Shown here: piece by piece, positions 62,385-64,000 of the stretch
Position numbering within the stretch: position 1 is the stretch's first letter
How the letters are laid out: every line of letters begins with the position of its first letter
Assembly (NCBI RefSeq): GCF_026126425.1
Contig: NZ_JAFMPW010000008.1
Location: 62,001-126,000, forward strand
Reading direction: 5' to 3'
DNA: 64,000 bases
Source: Muriicola sp. Z0-33
GTDB taxonomy: Bacteria > Bacteroidota > Bacteroidia > Flavobacteriales > Flavobacteriaceae
Notes under the pieces: generated by a model
What the model saw: the letters and a program-made list of their open reading frames with translations, nothing else
What the model was told of the DNA's origin: nothing
Databases searched by the model: none
Program-made: the position numbers and the translations under genes

Positions 62385-63809
62385 CTAGATTTTAGCTAAC
62401 CCCTTTATTTTAGCCAGTAATTTTTCCATTATTTCTGGAGTTGTAAACGGATTCATTATGGTTACCCTTAGGTAATGAAGCTCCCTGAGCTTTGTTTCCA
62501 CAATATAGAATTCACCCTCTTCCAAAATTTGCTGGCGGATCTTTTTATTCCGGAGATTTTGTTCTGAAGCACTATCAATATTACCAATAAATCTGAAACA
62601 AACAATATTGGACATTGGTTTTGCAGCGAGTTCAAAATCTGGATCCTTTTGTATCAAACCGGCAAATTTTTCACCCGAATCATAGAGCGTGGTTACAAAT
62701 TCATCAAATAGCGCAAATCCATAAGATTTAATTAACGTATACCAATGTAAACTCATCATGTATTTGGTGCACTCAAAAGTTCGTTTCGCCAGGTTGTACC
62801 AATCTTGTTCGGCAGACTCTTGCAAAAGATAATCGGCTTTCTGGCTAAAAGTGCTGTGCGAGTTGTTTCCGTCTTTAAATAGCAGGGCAGTAGTTATGCC
62901 TGGCATCATCATCATTTTATGGCCATCTATTACAACAGAATCTGCATGTTGAATACCTCTGACTGTTTTGCTGTACTTTTTTGAAAATATGGCGGCTCCT
63001 CCATGAGCACCATCAACATGCAACCAAATATTTTTTTCAGAAGCAAATTTTGCTAGCGCTTTCAGATTGTCGTAGATCCCTGTCGCCGTAGCCGGGGCAC
63101 TGCCTACAATAGCGAATATTTCCAGTCCTTTTTCAGCGGCCTTTTTGTAGCAATTTTCCAGAAGATCTACCCTGATATTGAAATTCTTATCAACCGGGAT
63201 CTTTACAATGCCATCATCACCCAGGCCCATTATTCTGGCCGCCCTGTCTATACAGTAATGGGCTTCTTCTGACACCATTATCGCAAGCTTTCCACTATAT
63301 CCCTCTTGCCAGACATTCTGCTTCACCACTTTTTTCCTGGCACTTAATAGAGCAGTTAAATTTGCTAGTGTTCCACCGGAAGTCAGAAAGCCATTAGCCT
63401 TAGCAGTATAGCCAATTTGAGAACAGATGAGGTCTGTGACAATACGCTCCATGGCCGTACCTGCGGCACCCATTTCATATATTCCCATTCCATTATTGAG
63501 CTGGGCACCTAAAATACTGGTCAATGCCGTTATGGGTACAGCCGGACTAATTTGATGGCCTAAATATTTCGGGTGATGAATATGGATACTCTTTTGGATG
63601 ATTTCATCAAAGAGGGTTGTTTCTTCCCCATTTTCCAGAAAGTTGATCCAGTAATTCCTCTCATCATCCGGGGAGGACCAGTTTATCACTTTCGGCGAGC
63701 GGCCGTTTAAACTGGCATTCAGATGATCTGCCAGTTTATCAATTAGTTGGTGTCCCCGTAATCTGAAATCCTCGGGAGAATAGGCTGCCTTCAGGAGTTT
63801 AGTACTCAT
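62385..63809 (-). CDS. Second PLP-dependent group II decarboxylase-like enzyme
   Basis: The 474-residue protein has the fold-type I PLP pattern: HPKYLGHQISPAVP, SGGTLANLTALLSAR, H184 in EEAHYC, D266 in HVDGAHGG, and the Schiff-base lysine K298 in DGHKMMMMPG. It belongs to the diaminobutyrate/glutamate/aromatic decarboxylase group but to a different branch from 39828-41261 (Lys context GHK and not PHK). The MMMMPG tail after the lysine is typical of L-2,4-diaminobutyrate decarboxylase-like and related enzymes. Substrate uncertain. Confidence 0.9.
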   Translation of the reverse strand: MSTKLLKAAYSPEDFRLRGHQLIDKLADHLNASLNGRSPKVINWSSPDDERNYWINFLENGEETTLFDEIIQKSIHIHHPKYLGHQISPAVPITALTSILGAQLNNGMGIYEMGAAGTAMERIVTDLICSQIGYTAKANGFLTSGGTLANLTALLSARKKVVKQNVWQEGYSGKLAIMVSEEAHYCIDRAARIMGLGDDGIVKIPVDKNFNIRVDLLENCYKKAAEKGLEIFAIVGSAPATATGIYDNLKALAKFASEKNIWLHVDGAHGGAAIFSKKYSKTVRGIQHADSVVIDGHKMMMMPGITTALLFKDGNNSHSTFSQKADYLLQESAEQDWYNLAKRTFECTKYMMSLHWYTLIKSYGFALFDEFVTTLYDSGEKFAGLIQKDPDFELAAKPMSNIVCFRFIGNIDSASEQNLRNKKIRQQILEEGEFYIVETKLRELHYLRVTIMNPFTTPEIMEKLLAKIKGLAKI

Positions 63810-63846
63810 CCTGTAAATTTAAGCGCAATTTGTCAATTCACAAACC

Positions 63847-63879
63847 AAAAAACCGCCCACCAAATGGTGGACGGTTTTT
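63847..63879 (-). terminator. Bidirectional rho-independent terminator
   Basis: AAACCGCCCACCA (63850-63862) pairs with TGGTGGACGGTTT (63865-63877), 12 of 13 pairs. A-rich bases on the left (63847-63852) and T-rich bases on the right (63875-63879) make it usable in both directions. It serves the minus-strand gene that ends at 63911. Confidence 0.8.
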
Positions 63880-63910
63880 GCTTCTGTCTCAACAAAAGAT
63901 CTAATCTGAA

Positions 63911-64000
63911 TTAGTCAAAGGTATATCCTTTATCTGTTGCTACTCTATCTGCGATGGTGGTCCGCAGGGCAGCTACATTGGGTTGATTTGTATATTTCGT
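63911..64000 (-). CDS. C-terminal end of an unidentified protein, partial
   Basis: On the minus strand the window edge enters an open frame that ends at TAA (63911-63913), giving 29 residues that end ADRVATDKGYTFD. The composition is that of a soluble C-terminus. I do not recognise the family. The strong terminator follows 34 bases later, which supports a real gene end. Confidence 0.6.
   Translation of the reverse strand, partial: TKYTNQPNVAALRTTIADRVATDKGYTFD

Noticed and set aside
1-64000. CRISPR array, tRNA, rRNA, insertion sequence or prophage
   Set aside because: No regular repeat-spacer pattern, tRNA-like fold, rRNA segment, transposase or phage gene was seen on either strand.

Overview
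The window looks like chromosome of a member of the Bacteroidota, most likely a marine-type Flavobacteriaceae. The signs are AT-rich intergenic DNA, genes without clear Shine-Dalgarno sequences, several TAnnTTTG-like -7 elements, many signal peptides and lipoproteins ending in a lipobox Cys, 2TM-domain and LytTR proteins, DUF2490, SusD-free but peptidase-rich gene content, and N-terminal RR/RK-x-F-I-K export signals on sugar-isomerase-like proteins. I cannot name a genus. About 58 protein genes are supported. I found no rRNA, tRNA, CRISPR array, insertion sequence or prophage.

Layout. 1-5544 (+) is a molybdenum-hydroxylase (CO-dehydrogenase-like) operon: end of a probable coxD ATPase, then coxE, coxG, coxS, coxL, coxM. 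The CoxL has the form II loop AYRGAGR, so true CO oxidation is unlikely. 5666-13524 holds a MarR-GNAT regulator with a palindromic operator, a GH26 mannanase-like enzyme, a Tat-type sugar isomerase, a FAD oxidoreductase, a methyltransferase and a Rossmann epimerase. 13581-20063 (-) has a PQQ alcohol dehydrogenase with fused cytochrome c, a seven-helix membrane protein and a P1 peptidase in one run, preceded by two secreted tandem-barrel proteins and a SnoaL-like lipoprotein.

20266-29269 holds two separate LytTR systems. The first is a TPR histidine kinase plus LytTR regulator. The second (24515-29269) is a secreted TPR protein, a LytS-type kinase fused to a 2TM domain, five tandem small 2TM proteins and a LytTR regulator. 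Four promoters in this second locus carry the same 71-base architecture: two 9-bp half-sites with a 21-bp period, then 38 bases, then a -7-like TTTG. This reads as a self-contained, probably self-regulated membrane stress or signalling module and is the most interesting find.

29331-41261 carries a LETM1-like protein, a lone 35-residue membrane ORF in an AT-rich gap, SodC, a YdeI-like protein, an alpha/beta-hydrolase-OsmC fusion, DUF2490, an S9 peptidase, a 1078-residue sortilin-type repeat protein and a PLP decarboxylase. 41468-46370 (-) is a tight five-gene redox and sugar-like operon behind a perfect 12-bp palindrome. 47164-50568 (+) is one 1134-residue lipoprotein that joins ThuA, PQQ sugar dehydrogenase, PKD and cytochrome c. 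50628-58878 (-) is a tightly packed run: OtsAB trehalose synthase first, then a repeat/NTF2-like protein, a small coupled ORF, and M28, HELMH and M1 metallopeptidases. 58980 onward (+) is a GH15 trehalase-like enzyme and a two-gene membrane pair, followed on the minus strand by a second PLP decarboxylase, a terminator and the end of an unidentified gene.
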